A stretch of DNA of 64,000 nucleotides, from positions 2,790,001-2,854,000 of the forward strand of contig JARUPY010000398.1 in assembly GCA_029817715.1 (NCBI GenBank), written 5' to 3'. Of this stretch, positions 45,066-53,689 are shown one piece after another; the first letter of the stretch is position 1, and every line of letters starts with the position of its first letter. A program made the position numbers and the translations under genes. The stretch comes from Melastoma dodecandrum. Taxonomy: Eukaryota; Streptophyta; Magnoliopsida; Myrtales; Melastomataceae. The notes beneath the pieces were generated by a model. The model was not told the DNA's origin. It worked only from the letters and a program-made list of their open reading frames with translations, and made no database searches.

Positions 45066-46178
45066 GTGGCGTTCTGGAATCGCGGGAGCAAGGCGAGCGC
45101 CGCCGCACGGCCGATCGCCGAACCGGCGCGGCCCCGCCGCCGGGCCGACGGCCGGACAGCTCGCCGGACGCGCCGCCGCCGCGAGCCACAAATCCCCTTC
45201 TACCTCATCGCCCTGGGTGTCGCGGTGGCGGCCTCGACGAGCGCCGCGCAAAAGCGCGCGGTCGCACTTCTCTCGGCGCCTGACGTCGACCGCACGGATC
45301 CCCTGCCCGAGGCCTCACCGGACTGGCTGAAGCGCAGCCGCCGCGCGCGCCGCCTCTGGACCGTCGCGAACCGCGTGGTCCTGCGCATGGGCAACGACAA
45401 CCTCACCCTCGTCGCCGCCGGCATCGCCTTCTATGCGATGTTCGCGATCTTTCCGGCGATGGGCGCGCTCGTCTCGATCTACGGGCTGTTCGGCGATACC
45501 CATACGATTCAGGCGCAGGTCCAGCAGTTCGCGCAACTACTGCCGCGCGAGACGGCCGGCCTTCTCGTCAATGCGCTGAACGCCCTCGTGGCGAAGCCGA
45601 ACACCAGCCTCAACTCCGGCCTCGCGATCAGCCTCGCCCTCGCGATCTGGGGCGCGCGCGCGGGCATCTCCTCGCTCATGGCGGGCCTCAACGTCGCGCT
45701 GGAGCGGCGCGAGCAGCGCAGCTTCATCGTGCAGAACCTCGTCGCCATCGGCCTGACCTGCGGCGCGATCATCTTCGCGATCTTCGCGCTCGGCATCGTC
45801 GCGGTCATCCCGCTCGTCCTCGACATCCTGCCCGTCGACGAAACGCTGCGCGCCTGGCTCGCCTATTCCCGCTGGCCGGTCATGGGCGTCTTCATCCTCG
45901 TCTCGCTCGACGTCGTCTACCGCTTCGCGCCGAGCCATGCGCAGCCGCAATGGCATCTCGTCAGCGTCGGGACCATCTTCGCCGCCCTCCTGTGGATCCT
46001 CGGCTCATGGGCGTTCTCCGCCTATGTGACGCGCTTCGGCAGCTACGATGCGACCTACGGCTCCCTCGGCGCCGTCATCGTGCTGCTCCTGTGGTTCTGG
46101 CTCTCGGCGCTCATCGTCCTTCTCGGCGCCACGATCGATTCCGTGCGCGCGGAGATGCGCCGGACGGGGCGAGGCTGA
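45066..46178 (+). CDS. YihY/BrkB-family inner membrane protein
   Basis: 370-residue membrane protein. A basic, Arg/Pro-rich N-terminal region (about 50 residues) precedes six predicted helices. The family motifs DNLTLVAAGIAFYAMFAIFP and YDATYGSLGAVIVLLLWFWLSAL are clear. Relatives are misnamed RNase BN; the function is probably transport or membrane homeostasis. The GTG at 45066 fits GGGAG upstream better than the TTG at 45039. Confidence 0.85.
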   Translation: MAFWNRGSKASAAARPIAEPARPRRRADGRTARRTRRRREPQIPFYLIALGVAVAASTSAAQKRAVALLSAPDVDRTDPLPEASPDWLKRSRRARRLWTVANRVVLRMGNDNLTLVAAGIAFYAMFAIFPAMGALVSIYGLFGDTHTIQAQVQQFAQLLPRETAGLLVNALNALVAKPNTSLNSGLAISLALAIWGARAGISSLMAGLNVALERREQRSFIVQNLVAIGLTCGAIIFAIFALGIVAVIPLVLDILPVDETLRAWLAYSRWPVMGVFILVSLDVVYRFAPSHAQPQWHLVSVGTIFAALLWILGSWAFSAYVTRFGSYDATYGSLGAVIVLLLWFWLSALIVLLGATIDSVRAEMRRTGRG

Positions 46179-46227
46179 AGCCCGCGGCCCGGATGATGCG
46201 GCGGGCGGCGATTACGGCAGACGGCGG

Positions 46228-46466
46228 CCCCCTCCACCATGCTGCGCATGGCCCCCCGCGTCGCGGGGGAGGATGTGCGGCGACGATGCCGCCCGTATCC
46301 TCCCCCGTGAAACGGGGGAGGGGGACCGCCTGAAAGGCGGTGGAGGGGGCAGCCGCCCGCACGGTCATTCGGCGTGCGCTCGCTACCCTTCCCCCGACAC
46401 AGAAGTGCGGACGCCCCCTCCACCATGCTGCGCATGGTCCCCCTCCCTCGCCTTGCGGGGGAGGAT
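46228..46466. repeat. Cluster of palindromic repeat units
   Basis: Three copies of a CCCCCTCCACCATGCTGCGC-type or derived unit: 46228-46273 and 46413-46466 in one orientation and 46297-46349 inverted. The internal GGGGGAGGAT motif pairs with ATCCTCCCCC. They fill the 293-nt gap between the BrkB gene and the PHA gene; no gene lies here. These look like BIME-type dispersed repeats. Confidence 0.8.
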
Positions 46467-46471
46467 ACGGC

Positions 46472-46798
46472 TCAGCTCTTGCGCGTCGTCCCGATGCGCA
46501 GCGTCTCGTCGGCGTTCTTCTTGAGCAGCCCCTCGATCTTGCCGGCCATCGCGGCGAGCAGCCAGGGCAGCTGGATCTCGACGCGGATGTTGGCGGGCTG
46601 GACCTCGATGGTGGCGGAGGCTTCCTGGCCGAGCGCGCGCGCCTGAAGGTGCGCGACATCGCCCACCCAGGCCATCTCCGCGTGGCCGATCTTGTCGACA
46701 TATTCCCGCTTGAGCAGGTCGAAACGCTCGGAAATCCGGCGCCTGGCCTCGGGCACACCGAGATCGTGGGGGAACGTCATCGAGATCGTGCGGGACAT
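46472..46798 (-). CDS. Polyhydroxyalkanoate-system family protein (copy 1)
   Basis: 108-residue small protein of the PHA-granule-associated family (PHA_gran_rgn type). It opens with ISMTFPHDLGVPEARRRISE and contains EVQPANIRVEIQLPWLLAAM, characteristic of the family. It is 49 nt downstream of a similar paralog and probably in one transcript with gap, pgk and that paralog. Granule binding or regulation is a family-level guess. Confidence 0.75.
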   Translation of the reverse strand: MSRTISMTFPHDLGVPEARRRISERFDLLKREYVDKIGHAEMAWVGDVAHLQARALGQEASATIEVQPANIRVEIQLPWLLAAMAGKIEGLLKKNADETLRIGTTRKS

Positions 46799-46847
46799 CG
46801 GGGCCTCTTCGTCGCTGCTCCCAAGGTAGGAGCGCGACGAGAGGTTC

Positions 46848-47180
46848 TCAATTGGCCGGCGGCGGACCGTCGGGTATCGGGATCGTCGCCTTGGCCTGCG
46901 CGATGATGGCGCCCTCGACGAGCGGCGCGAACGGCGCCAGCAGCCAGGGCATGCGCACGTGCAGCTTGATGTCCGCCGGCGTGACGATGATGCGGGCCAT
47001 CACCTCGTGCTTCAGCGCGCGCACGAGGATGTAGGCGGTGTCGCCCTCCCAGCGCAGGTCGGCCGTGCCGATGATGTCGAAATAGCGCTCGCGCAACTCG
47101 AGGAAGCCCTTGTCGATGCGGACCTTGGCGTCCCCGACCGAAAGGAGATTGCGCGTCTCGAGGTCGATCGTCTTCGCCAT
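46848..47180 (-). CDS. Polyhydroxyalkanoate-system family protein (copy 2)
   Basis: 110-residue paralog of the next gene; both share the core DxRIEVQ-like lead into MPWLLAPF/LPWLLAAM. The ATG at 47180 follows the pgk stop by 17 nt, so it belongs to the gap-pgk transcript. The C-terminus is Pro-rich. The exact role is not established; the family name reflects neighbourhood in PHA-producing species. Confidence 0.75.
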   Translation of the reverse strand: MAKTIDLETRNLLSVGDAKVRIDKGFLELRERYFDIIGTADLRWEGDTAYILVRALKHEVMARIIVTPADIKLHVRMPWLLAPFAPLVEGAIIAQAKATIPIPDGPPPAN

Positions 47181-47197
47181 GACGACGCCCCCGCCGT

Positions 47198-48412
47198 TCA
47201 GCGGCTGCTCAAGGCCTCGACGCCCGGCAGGGCCTTGCCCTCGAGCCATTCGAGGAATGCACCGCCTGCCGTGGAGACATACGTCAACTCGTCGGCGACG
47301 CCGGCGGCATTGAGCGCGGAGACGGTGTCACCGCCGCCCGCGACCGTAATGAGCTTGCCGCCCTTGGTCAGCGCCGCCGCCGCCTGCGCCACGCGCATCG
47401 TCCCGCGATCGAACGGCTGGATCTCGAACGCGCCGAAAGGCCCGTTCCACACAAGCGTCTTAAGACCCTGCAGCACCGCCTCGACGTGAGCGATGCTTTG
47501 GGGACCAATGTCGAGGATCATCTTGTCGGCGGGCACGGCGTCGATGGCGACGACCTCGTCGGGCGCGCCGGCCGCAAACTTGTCCGCGACGACGGCATCG
47601 ACGGGCAGCACGATCTCGCAGCCCGCGTCCTTCGCCTTCTCCATGATCTCGCGCGCAGTCGCGGCGAGGTCCGTCTCGCAAAGCGACGTTCCGACCGCGA
47701 CGCCCTTGGCGAAGAGGAAGGTGTTGGCCATACCCCCGCCGATCATCAGCACGTCGACGCGACGCACGAGATTGCCGAGGAGGTCGAGCTTGGTGGAGAT
47801 CTTCGCGCCCCCGACGACCGCGCCGACGGGACGCTGCGGGTGGCCAAGCGCACGGCCGAGATGGACAAGCTCGGCCTCCATCGTCCGGCCGGCATACGAG
47901 GGAAGGTTGTGCGCGAGTCCTTCCGTCGTCGCATGGGCGCGATGGGCGGCCGAGAACGCGTCGTTGACGTAGACGTCGCCGAGCTTGGCGAGCGCGGCCA
48001 CGAAGGCGGCGTCGTTCGTCGTCTCGCCGGCGTGGAAGCGGCTGTTCTCGAGCAGCAGCACCTCGCCGTTCGTCAGCGCGGCGACGGCCGCCTCGGCGCG
48101 CGCGCCGACGCAATCGTCCGCGAAGCGCACGTCCCGCCCGATCGCCTGCGACAGCGGGCCGACGAGCGGGCGCATCGAGTTCTTGTCATCGGGGCCGCCC
48201 TTAGGCCGTCCGAAATGCGAGAGAAGGACGACCTTTGCGCCCTTCTCGGCGAGTTCGCGGATCGTCGGCGCGACGCGGCTAATGCGCGTCGCATCCGACA
48301 CCTTGCCGTCCGCCATCGGCACGTTGAGGTCGACGCGGAGCAGAACGCGCTGGCCGGCGACCTCCGCCTCGTCGAGCGTGCGGAACGCCGGTGCCCCCTC
48401 GCGCCCCGACAT
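47198..48412 (-). CDS. pgk: Phosphoglycerate kinase
   Basis: 404-residue glycolytic kinase. The N-terminal substrate motif is [20 protein letters not shown], and the Gly-rich [13 protein letters not shown] near the end binds nucleotide. Its ATG overlaps the gap stop by one nucleotide (TGATG), so the two are translationally coupled. The frame is open into the gap region but the ATG at 48412 fits the family. Confidence 0.97.
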   Translation of the reverse strand: MSGREGAPAFRTLDEAEVAGQRVLLRVDLNVPMADGKVSDATRISRVAPTIRELAEKGAKVVLLSHFGRPKGGPDDKNSMRPLVGPLSQAIGRDVRFADDCVGARAEAAVAALTNGEVLLLENSRFHAGETTNDAAFVAALAKLGDVYVNDAFSAAHRAHATTEGLAHNLPSYAGRTMEAELVHLGRALGHPQRPVGAVVGGAKISTKLDLLGNLVRRVDVLMIGGGMANTFLFAKGVAVGTSLCETDLAATAREIMEKAKDAGCEIVLPVDAVVADKFAAGAPDEVVAIDAVPADKMILDIGPQSIAHVEAVLQGLKTLVWNGPFGAFEIQPFDRGTMRVAQAAAALTKGGKLITVAGGGDTVSALNAAGVADELTYVSTAGGAFLEWLEGKALPGVEALSSR

Positions 48413-48778
48413 CAGATGAGCTTGCCCATCGCGACGGCGGTATCGGCCATCCGGTTCGAGAAGCCCCACTCGTTGTCGTACCAGGAGAGCACGCGCACGA
48501 ACGTGTCGTCGATGACCTTCACCTGATCCATCGCGAAGATGGACGAATGGGCATCGTGGTTGAAGTCGATCGAGACGTTCGGATCGTCGGTATAGCCGAG
48601 GACGCCCTTGAGCTGCTGGGCCGCGGCGCTCTTCACCGCCGCCTTCACCTCGGCCGGGTCGGTCTTCCGCTTGGCGCGGAACTTCAGATCGACGACAGAG
48701 ACGTTCGGCGTCGGCACGCGGATCGACGAGCCGTCGAGCTTGCCCTTCAGTTCCGGGAGCACGAGGCCGACGGCCTTG

Positions 48779-48810
<32 letters not shown>

Positions 48811-49419
48811 GGCCGCGGCGCGGGCGCGGTAGAGGTCCTTGTGCATCGTGTCGAGCGTCGGCTGGTCGCCCGTGTAGGAGTGGATCGTCGTCATGAAGCC
48901 GTGCTCGATGCCGATGGCGTCGTTCATGACCTTGGCGACCGGCGCGAGGCAGTTCGTCGTGCAGGAGGCGTTCGAGACGACGATGTGGTCCTTCGTCAGC
49001 TTGTCGTGGTTGACGCCGTAGACGACCGTGAGATCGGCCTTGTCGCCCGGCGCCGAGATGAGGACGCGCTTGGCGCCCGCCTCGAGCAGAGCGGAGGCCT
49101 TCTCCTTCGAGGTGAAGAGGCCCGTGCACTCGAGCGCGATGTCGACGCCGATGTCTTCGTAGGGCAGCTCGGCCGGGTTGCGGATCGCGGTCACCTTGAT
49201 CGGGCCCGTGCCGACATCGATCGAGTCGCCCGAAACCGTCACCGTGCCGGGAAAGCGGCCGTGCACGGAATCGTAGCGCAGGAGATGCGCGTTGGTCTCG
49301 ACCGACCCGAGATCGTTGATGGCGACGACCTGGATGTCCGTCCGCCCGGCCTCGACGATGGCGCGGAGCACGTTGCGTCCGATCCGACCGAACCCATTGA
49401 TCGCAACCCGCACCGCCAT
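48412..49419 (-). CDS. gap: Glyceraldehyde-3-phosphate dehydrogenase, type I
   Basis: 335-residue NAD-dependent enzyme. The Rossmann motif is [16 protein letters not shown] and the catalytic Cys is in [17 protein letters not shown], with the His block in [15 protein letters not shown]. First gene of gap-pgk-PHA-PHA. Upstream, 278 nt separate it from divergent DUF4164; no tkt gene is present where many relatives have it. Confidence 0.97.
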
Positions 49420-49697
49420 GGTCCCAGATCTCCTTCTCGCGACCGACGAGACCGGCCGCCTCTCGCGCCCTCGCGCTTCGCCGACATATGGGGACGCCGA
49501 CGAGCGCCCGAAACAGACAACGCCGCCCGGCAGAAGCGCGCGGACGGCGGGCGCGCTCTACGTAGCAGGTCACCTCCCTCTGTCAACGCGCGCTTGCGCG
49601 GGACAAGCCTGTGCGCGACGCGCTCCACGCGGCGACGACGCGATTGACGAAGGTCGAGCGCGGCCCGCACTCTATGCGTCCCGTTCGACGTGCATCC

Positions 49698-49979
49698 ATG
49701 GCCAGCTCACCCGTCCTCGATACCGCCTTCCGGCGCCTCAATGCCGCCCTCGACCAGCTCGAGGCCGCAAGCGAGCGCCTGACGCGGGCCGGCGCGGAGA
49801 AGCGTGACCTCGAGGATACGCTTGCCGTGATGCAGGACGATCGCGGGCGCCTCGCCGAGGAGCTCGACGCCGCCCTCACCCGGACGCAGGTGCTCGAGCA
49901 TGCGACGGACGAGGTCTCGTTGCGCCTGAAGAAGGCGGGGAGCGCGTTGCGCCGTCTCATTGCGGAGACCGACGCCTGA
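49698..49979 (+). CDS. DUF4164 coiled-coil protein
   Basis: 93-residue helical protein, most of it coiled coil (LDTAFRRLNAALDQLEAASE, then KKAGSALRRLI). The DUF4164 family is found upstream of zapA in Hyphomicrobiales and may act in division. Its stop overlaps the zapA ATG by one nucleotide (TGATG), so the two are coupled. Confidence 0.78.
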   Translation: MASSPVLDTAFRRLNAALDQLEAASERLTRAGAEKRDLEDTLAVMQDDRGRLAEELDAALTRTQVLEHATDEVSLRLKKAGSALRRLIAETDA

Positions 49980-50347
49980 TGGCCACCGTCGCCGTCACCA
50001 TCGCTGGGCGCAGCTACCGCATGGCCTGCGGCGACGGCGAGGAGGCGCACCTGCAGGAGCTGGCGGAGCACGTCGACGCGACGCTCGCGAGCCTGCGCAA
50101 AGCCTTCGGCGAGGTCGGCGACCAGCGCCTCGTCATCATGACGGCGATCAGCGTCGCCGACGAGTTGAGCGAGGCCAAGCGGCGCATCGCGGCCCTCGAA
50201 AGCGAGCTGACGGAGTTGAGCGCGCTGCGCGGTCGCCTCGACACCGAGCGCGACACCATCGCCGCGGAGGTCGCGACCTCGCTCGATGCCGCCTCGGCGC
50301 GGATCGAGCGGATCGCGCAATCGCTTCGCGAGGCCGGCCGCGGCTGA
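49979..50347 (+). CDS. zapA: Cell division protein ZapA
   Basis: 122-residue FtsZ-ring stabiliser. The N-terminal beta region (VAVTIAGRSYRMACGDGEEA, HLQELAEHVDATL) and the following coiled coil (QRLVIMTAISVADELSEAKR) match alphaproteobacterial ZapA. It ends 16 nt before the DUF1697 gene, so the 6S RNA gene found after zapA in some relatives is absent here. Confidence 0.9.
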   Translation: MATVAVTIAGRSYRMACGDGEEAHLQELAEHVDATLASLRKAFGEVGDQRLVIMTAISVADELSEAKRRIAALESELTELSALRGRLDTERDTIAAEVATSLDAASARIERIAQSLREAGRG

Positions 50348-50363
50348 GCCGGGAGGTGCCGGC

Positions 50364-50894
50364 ATGCCGGTCTATGTCGCGCTGCTGCGGGCCGTGAACG
50401 TCGGCGGCACGGGCAAGCTGCCGATGTCGGACCTTCGAGGCCTCTGCGATGGGCTCGGCTTCGGCGACGTCCGCACGTATCTGGCGAGCGGGAACGTCGT
50501 ATTCTCGGCTGGGCACGACGAGACGGAGGTGCGGTCCGCGCTGGACGCGGGGCTGCTGCGGCTGGCGGGACGGCCCGTCGGCGTTCTGCTCCGCCCCGCG
50601 CCGGAGATGGCGCGCGTGCTCGCCGCGAACCCGTTCAAGGCCGAGCCCGGCGACAAGGTCGCCGTCATCTTTCTGGAGCAGCCACCGCACCAAAACATCG
50701 CGGAAGCCGCCAAGGGGCGAGTCGACGAGAGGATCGTCGCCGGGGCGCAAGAGGTCTACGTGCACTACCCGCAGGGCATGGGCCGTTCGCGCTTGCGCCT
50801 CCCGGGGGCCGATACCGGCACCGCGCGCAATCTCAACACCGTGGCAGCCCTGGTCGCGATGTCCGGGCCGGAACGGCGGCCGTCAGGCAAGTAG
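50364..50894 (+). CDS. DUF1697 protein
   Basis: 176-residue protein beginning MPVYVALLRAVNVGGTGK, the defining DUF1697 N-terminus, with YLASGNVVFSAG following. The start has GGGAGG 7 nt upstream. The family has an unknown cellular role. Its 3' end overlaps the broken VapC toxin gene on the other strand by 12 nt. Confidence 0.88.
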   Translation: MPVYVALLRAVNVGGTGKLPMSDLRGLCDGLGFGDVRTYLASGNVVFSAGHDETEVRSALDAGLLRLAGRPVGVLLRPAPEMARVLAANPFKAEPGDKVAVIFLEQPPHQNIAEAAKGRVDERIVAGAQEVYVHYPQGMGRSRLRLPGADTGTARNLNTVAALVAMSGPERRPSGK

Positions 50895-51280
50895 GCGGGC
50901 GTCGGCCCCTTGCGCCTCGAGACGTTTCACCGCCTGCTTGTCGACCGACACGATTGTCTCGCCACCGAGCCAACGCCCTTCGAAGGCGATCACGCCGTCG
51001 GCGAAATCGCCGCCAGCTTCGAGCATCGCAAGTCCCGCCTCGACGGCGGGCCGCGCGACGACGACATTCTCGACGTCGATCAGAGCGCGAATGGCGATGG
51101 CGACATCCGTCCGAGACACGGCGTATCGACGCGAAAGCACCATGCGAACTCGCAGAGGGCATGAGGGCTGATCGCGACGAGACTCGCGCCTTCCAGCACG
51201 CGCGCCGCCGCGACGCCTTGCACGGGATCGTCACGCAGGACGAGCCGCAGAAGCAGGTTTGTGTCAGGCGCGATCTTCAT
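50883..51280 (-). pseudogene. VapC-like PIN toxin, frameshifted
   Basis: PIN-domain ribonuclease toxin remnant. The N-terminal part, from the ATG at 51280 (APDTN motif, first acidic residue) to about 51140, and the C-terminal part (FADGVIAF acidic motif) to 50883 lie in different frames; the shift occurs around 51120-51143. A one-base indel is the simplest explanation. The toxin is predicted inactive, leaving an orphaned antitoxin. It starts 4 nt inside the antitoxin gene, the normal VapBC coupling. Confidence 0.75.
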
Positions 51281-51552
51281 TCGCGCCGAAGGCCGGCCGA
51301 GCCCGCATCGGCTCCGGCCTCGGCGATCGCCTCGCCGATCTCCTCGATCGAAAGACGGGCGCCGTTACCCTTGCCGTCGAGAATGCCGTGCACGTGCCGC
51401 CAGGATCCTTTCGGGCGCTCGGCCGTCAGCTCCGCCCGGCCGTTCGGCAGGAGGTTGATCCGAACCTTACCGCCCGGCGGGATGCCGAGATGCGCCAACA
51501 CTTCTTTGCGAAAGGTCACCTGCCCGCGGGCGGTCACCTTCAGCGTGGTCAT
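51277..51552 (-). CDS. vapB: AbrB/VapB-type antitoxin
   Basis: 91-residue antitoxin with an N-terminal SpoVT/AbrB swapped-hairpin DNA-binding domain (TTLKVTARGQVTFRKEVLAH, GIPPGGKVRINLLPNGRAEL) and a C-terminal toxin-binding tail. The ATG has GGAGGAG upstream. It precedes and overlaps the frameshifted PIN toxin. Confidence 0.8.
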   Translation of the reverse strand: MTTLKVTARGQVTFRKEVLAHLGIPPGGKVRINLLPNGRAELTAERPKGSWRHVHGILDGKGNGARLSIEEIGEAIAEAGADAGSAGLRRE

Positions 51553-51621
51553 CTGCTCCTCCTTCGCTCCGAAGATAAGGCAAATTACATTGCCGCAATC
51601 CGTTTCGCCCCGCCGGCCGCG

Positions 51622-51650
51622 CTTGATCTTTGCAGGCGCAAAACTGATAT
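51622..51650 (+). promoter_or_regulatory. Possible heat-shock (RpoH) promoter of grpE
   Basis: CTTGAT (51622-51627), a 16-nt spacer and CTGATAT (51644-51650) precede grpE by about 40 nt. The -35 CTTG matches the alphaproteobacterial RpoH class; the -10 is only a partial match. Confidence 0.35.
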
Positions 51651-51689
51651 GGAGGCCTCGTTCGACCCGAGACGTCCAGCCCTATTTCC

Positions 51690-52265
51690 ATGACCGATCA
51701 GCCCCACGACGAGACGAAAGCGCCGGCCAACGGTGCGCCGCCACAGCAGGGCGAGGCCGCGCCGCAGGCTGAGCCGGACCCGTTCAAGGTGCTCGAGGCG
51801 CTGCAAGCCGAGAACGCCGACCTGAAGAACCGCTCGCTTCGCACGCTCGCCGACATGGAGAACCTGCGCCGGCGGACCGAGCGCGAGGTCTCGGACGCGA
51901 AAGCCTATGGCGTGACGGCGTTCGCACGCGACATGCTCGCCTTCGCCGACAATCTGCGCCGCGCGATCGACTCGGTGCCGGCGGAGGTGCGGGAGGGCTC
52001 CGACCCGGCGGTGAAAAGCTTCATCGAAGGCATCGAGGTGACCGAGCGCGACTTCCTCTCGCGCCTCGCCCGCTTCGGGGTGAAGCGCCTCGAGCCGCTC
52101 GGCAAGAAGTTCGACCCCAACATGCACGAGGCGCTCTTCGAGATGCCGGACGACAGCGTCCCGGCCGGCACGGTCATGCAGGTCGTCGAGCAAGGGTTTG
52201 CGATCGGCGAACGCGTGCTGCGACCGGCCAAGGTCGGTGTTTCGCGCGGCGGTCCGAAGGGCTGA
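51690..52265 (+). CDS. grpE: Nucleotide exchange factor GrpE
   Basis: 191-residue DnaK co-chaperone. A disordered Gln/Pro-rich start leads into a long coiled coil (residues about 30-75, [20 protein letters not shown]) and the beta domain ([38 protein letters not shown]). hrcA is not adjacent, unlike the common hrcA-grpE order. Confidence 0.95.
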   Translation: MTDQPHDETKAPANGAPPQQGEAAPQAEPDPFKVLEALQAENADLKNRSLRTLADMENLRRRTEREVSDAKAYGVTAFARDMLAFADNLRRAIDSVPAEVREGSDPAVKSFIEGIEVTERDFLSRLARFGVKRLEPLGKKFDPNMHEALFEMPDDSVPAGTVMQVVEQGFAIGERVLRPAKVGVSRGGPKG

Positions 52266-52271
52266 GGCGGC

Positions 52272-52925
52272 TCAGCTTCGCTCCTCGGCCGGCTCGGGAC
52301 TGACCCGCCGCAAGGTGAGGTTGAAGCGGCCGCCCTCCGCCAGGAGCGTCGACGAGCCGCCGAGAACGCGGTCGATCCCATGGAACGCGAGTCGCGCGGG
52401 TCCGCCGAGGAGCAGCGCATCTCCCGAGCGCAGCTTGACGCTCTTCGTTGGGCTGCGGCGCTCCGTGCCGCCATAGCGGAAGAGCGCATCGTCTCCGAGC
52501 GACAGCGACAGAACGGGAGCGACGAAGCTCGCCTCGTCGCGATCTTGATGCAGCCCCATGCGCGCGCCGGGTTCGTAATAATTGACGAGGCAGGCCTCCG
52601 GCGGCCTCGGGTAGCCTGCGAGTTCCTGCCAGGCACGAAGCGCGACCGACGGCACGGGCGGCCATGGACGACGGGTCACCGGATGGGCGTCGGCATAGCG
52701 ATAGCCGGCCTCGTCGGACAGCCAGCCGAGCGGTCCCGCATTGCTCATCCGCACCGAGAACGGCTTGCCGGTGCGCGGCATGACGGGCTGGAACAGCGGC
52801 GCCTGGGACAGGAGCGTGCGGACCTCGTCGAGCAGGGCCGCCTGCGCGTCACGATCCAGATAGTCGGGCACGAAGACGAGCCCCGGCGCGAGCTCGAACC
52901 GCTGCGAGGCGTGAGGCCCGCTCAC
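52272..52925 (-). CDS. alkB: AlkB-type 2-oxoglutarate dioxygenase
   Basis: 217-residue Fe(II)/2-oxoglutarate enzyme that repairs alkylated bases. The iron site HQD appears in NYYEPGARMGLHQDRDE and the 2OG-binding Arg in RFNLTLRRVSPE. Translation starts at a GTG (52925) overlapping the response regulator stop by 4 nt (GTGA), so it is translationally coupled to that regulator. Confidence 0.92.
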   Translation of the reverse strand: MSGPHASQRFELAPGLVFVPDYLDRDAQAALLDEVRTLLSQAPLFQPVMPRTGKPFSVRMSNAGPLGWLSDEAGYRYADAHPVTRRPWPPVPSVALRAWQELAGYPRPPEACLVNYYEPGARMGLHQDRDEASFVAPVLSLSLGDDALFRYGGTERRSPTKSVKLRSGDALLLGGPARLAFHGIDRVLGGSSTLLAEGGRFNLTLRRVSPEPAEERS

Positions 52926-53455
52926 TTCTCCGGCAAACGCTCCAGGATCGATGCGAACGCGTCGGGGATGACGTCCTCCGCCGGCGCCTCGTACGTGGCT
53001 TCGAGCCCGCGGCCGACGCCGCCGACCGTGGGCTTCGTCGCGATCTGGTCGACCAGAAGGTCGACGCGCGAGGCTTCGGCGTCGTGCGCCAGTGTAACGT
53101 TTCGGCCGGCGGCGACGGCTTCGATGGCCCTGATCAATTCGCTCATGCGCACGCCCTTGGTGAGGACGGGACAGGGCGGCTCCTCGGGCAATTCGGCGTG
53201 GCCGGTGAGGATCGCGAGGCGGGCGTCTGGCCGCTCCGCCTGGATATGGCGTGCGAGATCGGCGCCGGACATGCCCGGCATCGTATAGTCGATCAGGATC
53301 AGATCGAACGTCGCCGCATTTTCGCGCAGAAGCTCGATCGCCGCATCGGCGCCCACGGCAGGCGTGACGAAGTGGCCGACCTCCTCGAGTTCGTCGGCGA
53401 TCACATGTCGGATCAGCGGGTCGTCGTCGACCAGCAGGATTTCGAGATGCGGCAT
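52922..53455 (-). CDS. Response regulator with NepR-like C-terminal tail
   Basis: 177-residue protein. Residues about 5-120 are a receiver (LLVDDDPLIRHVIADELEEV, phosphoacceptor in LIDYTMPGMSGADLARHI). The C-terminal residues end EDVIPDAFASILERLPEK, with a Tyr ten positions before the PD pair, the same spacing as NepR anti-sigma factors. If real, phosphorylation could expose a sigma-factor-like-binding tail as in PhyR relays. Its only partner in the operon is alkB. The tail assignment is inference. Confidence 0.7.
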   Translation of the reverse strand: MPHLEILLVDDDPLIRHVIADELEEVGHFVTPAVGADAAIELLRENAATFDLILIDYTMPGMSGADLARHIQAERPDARLAILTGHAELPEEPPCPVLTKGVRMSELIRAIEAVAAGRNVTLAHDAEASRVDLLVDQIATKPTVGGVGRGLEATYEAPAEDVIPDAFASILERLPEK

Positions 53456-53644
53456 GGTCCTTTCCTATCGCGCGATCGAATCGTGTTCCCCGGCCCGCGC
53501 CTTCGCAAGGAGGTATGCGCCTCTCAGCGCGCGGCAAGGGCACAGGCTCGTCATTTTGGGCGAGGGAGACTGAACCTACCATGAGCGCCGGCGCCGTGCA
53601 CGCCGCCCATGGGGCCAGGGTTAGGACGCACGCCTTCGATGGAC

Positions 53645-53669
53645 AATGGCCGGCGCGAGGCCGGCCATT
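53645..53669. terminator. Hairpin downstream of clpB
   Basis: A 10-bp perfect stem (53645-53654 with 53660-53669) around a 5-nt loop, 21 nt past the clpB stop and without a clear T tract. Sequence resembles the palindrome at 4107-4137. Confidence 0.45.
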
Positions 53670-53689
53670 CGGTCGATGATCGCCGACGC

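Noticed and set aside
46179..46471. Arg/Pro-rich frames in the repeat cluster
   Set aside because: They translate the palindromic units in several frames and carry no domain.
50348..50363. 6S RNA gene downstream of zapA
   Set aside because: Only 16 nt separate zapA from DUF1697, so there is no space.
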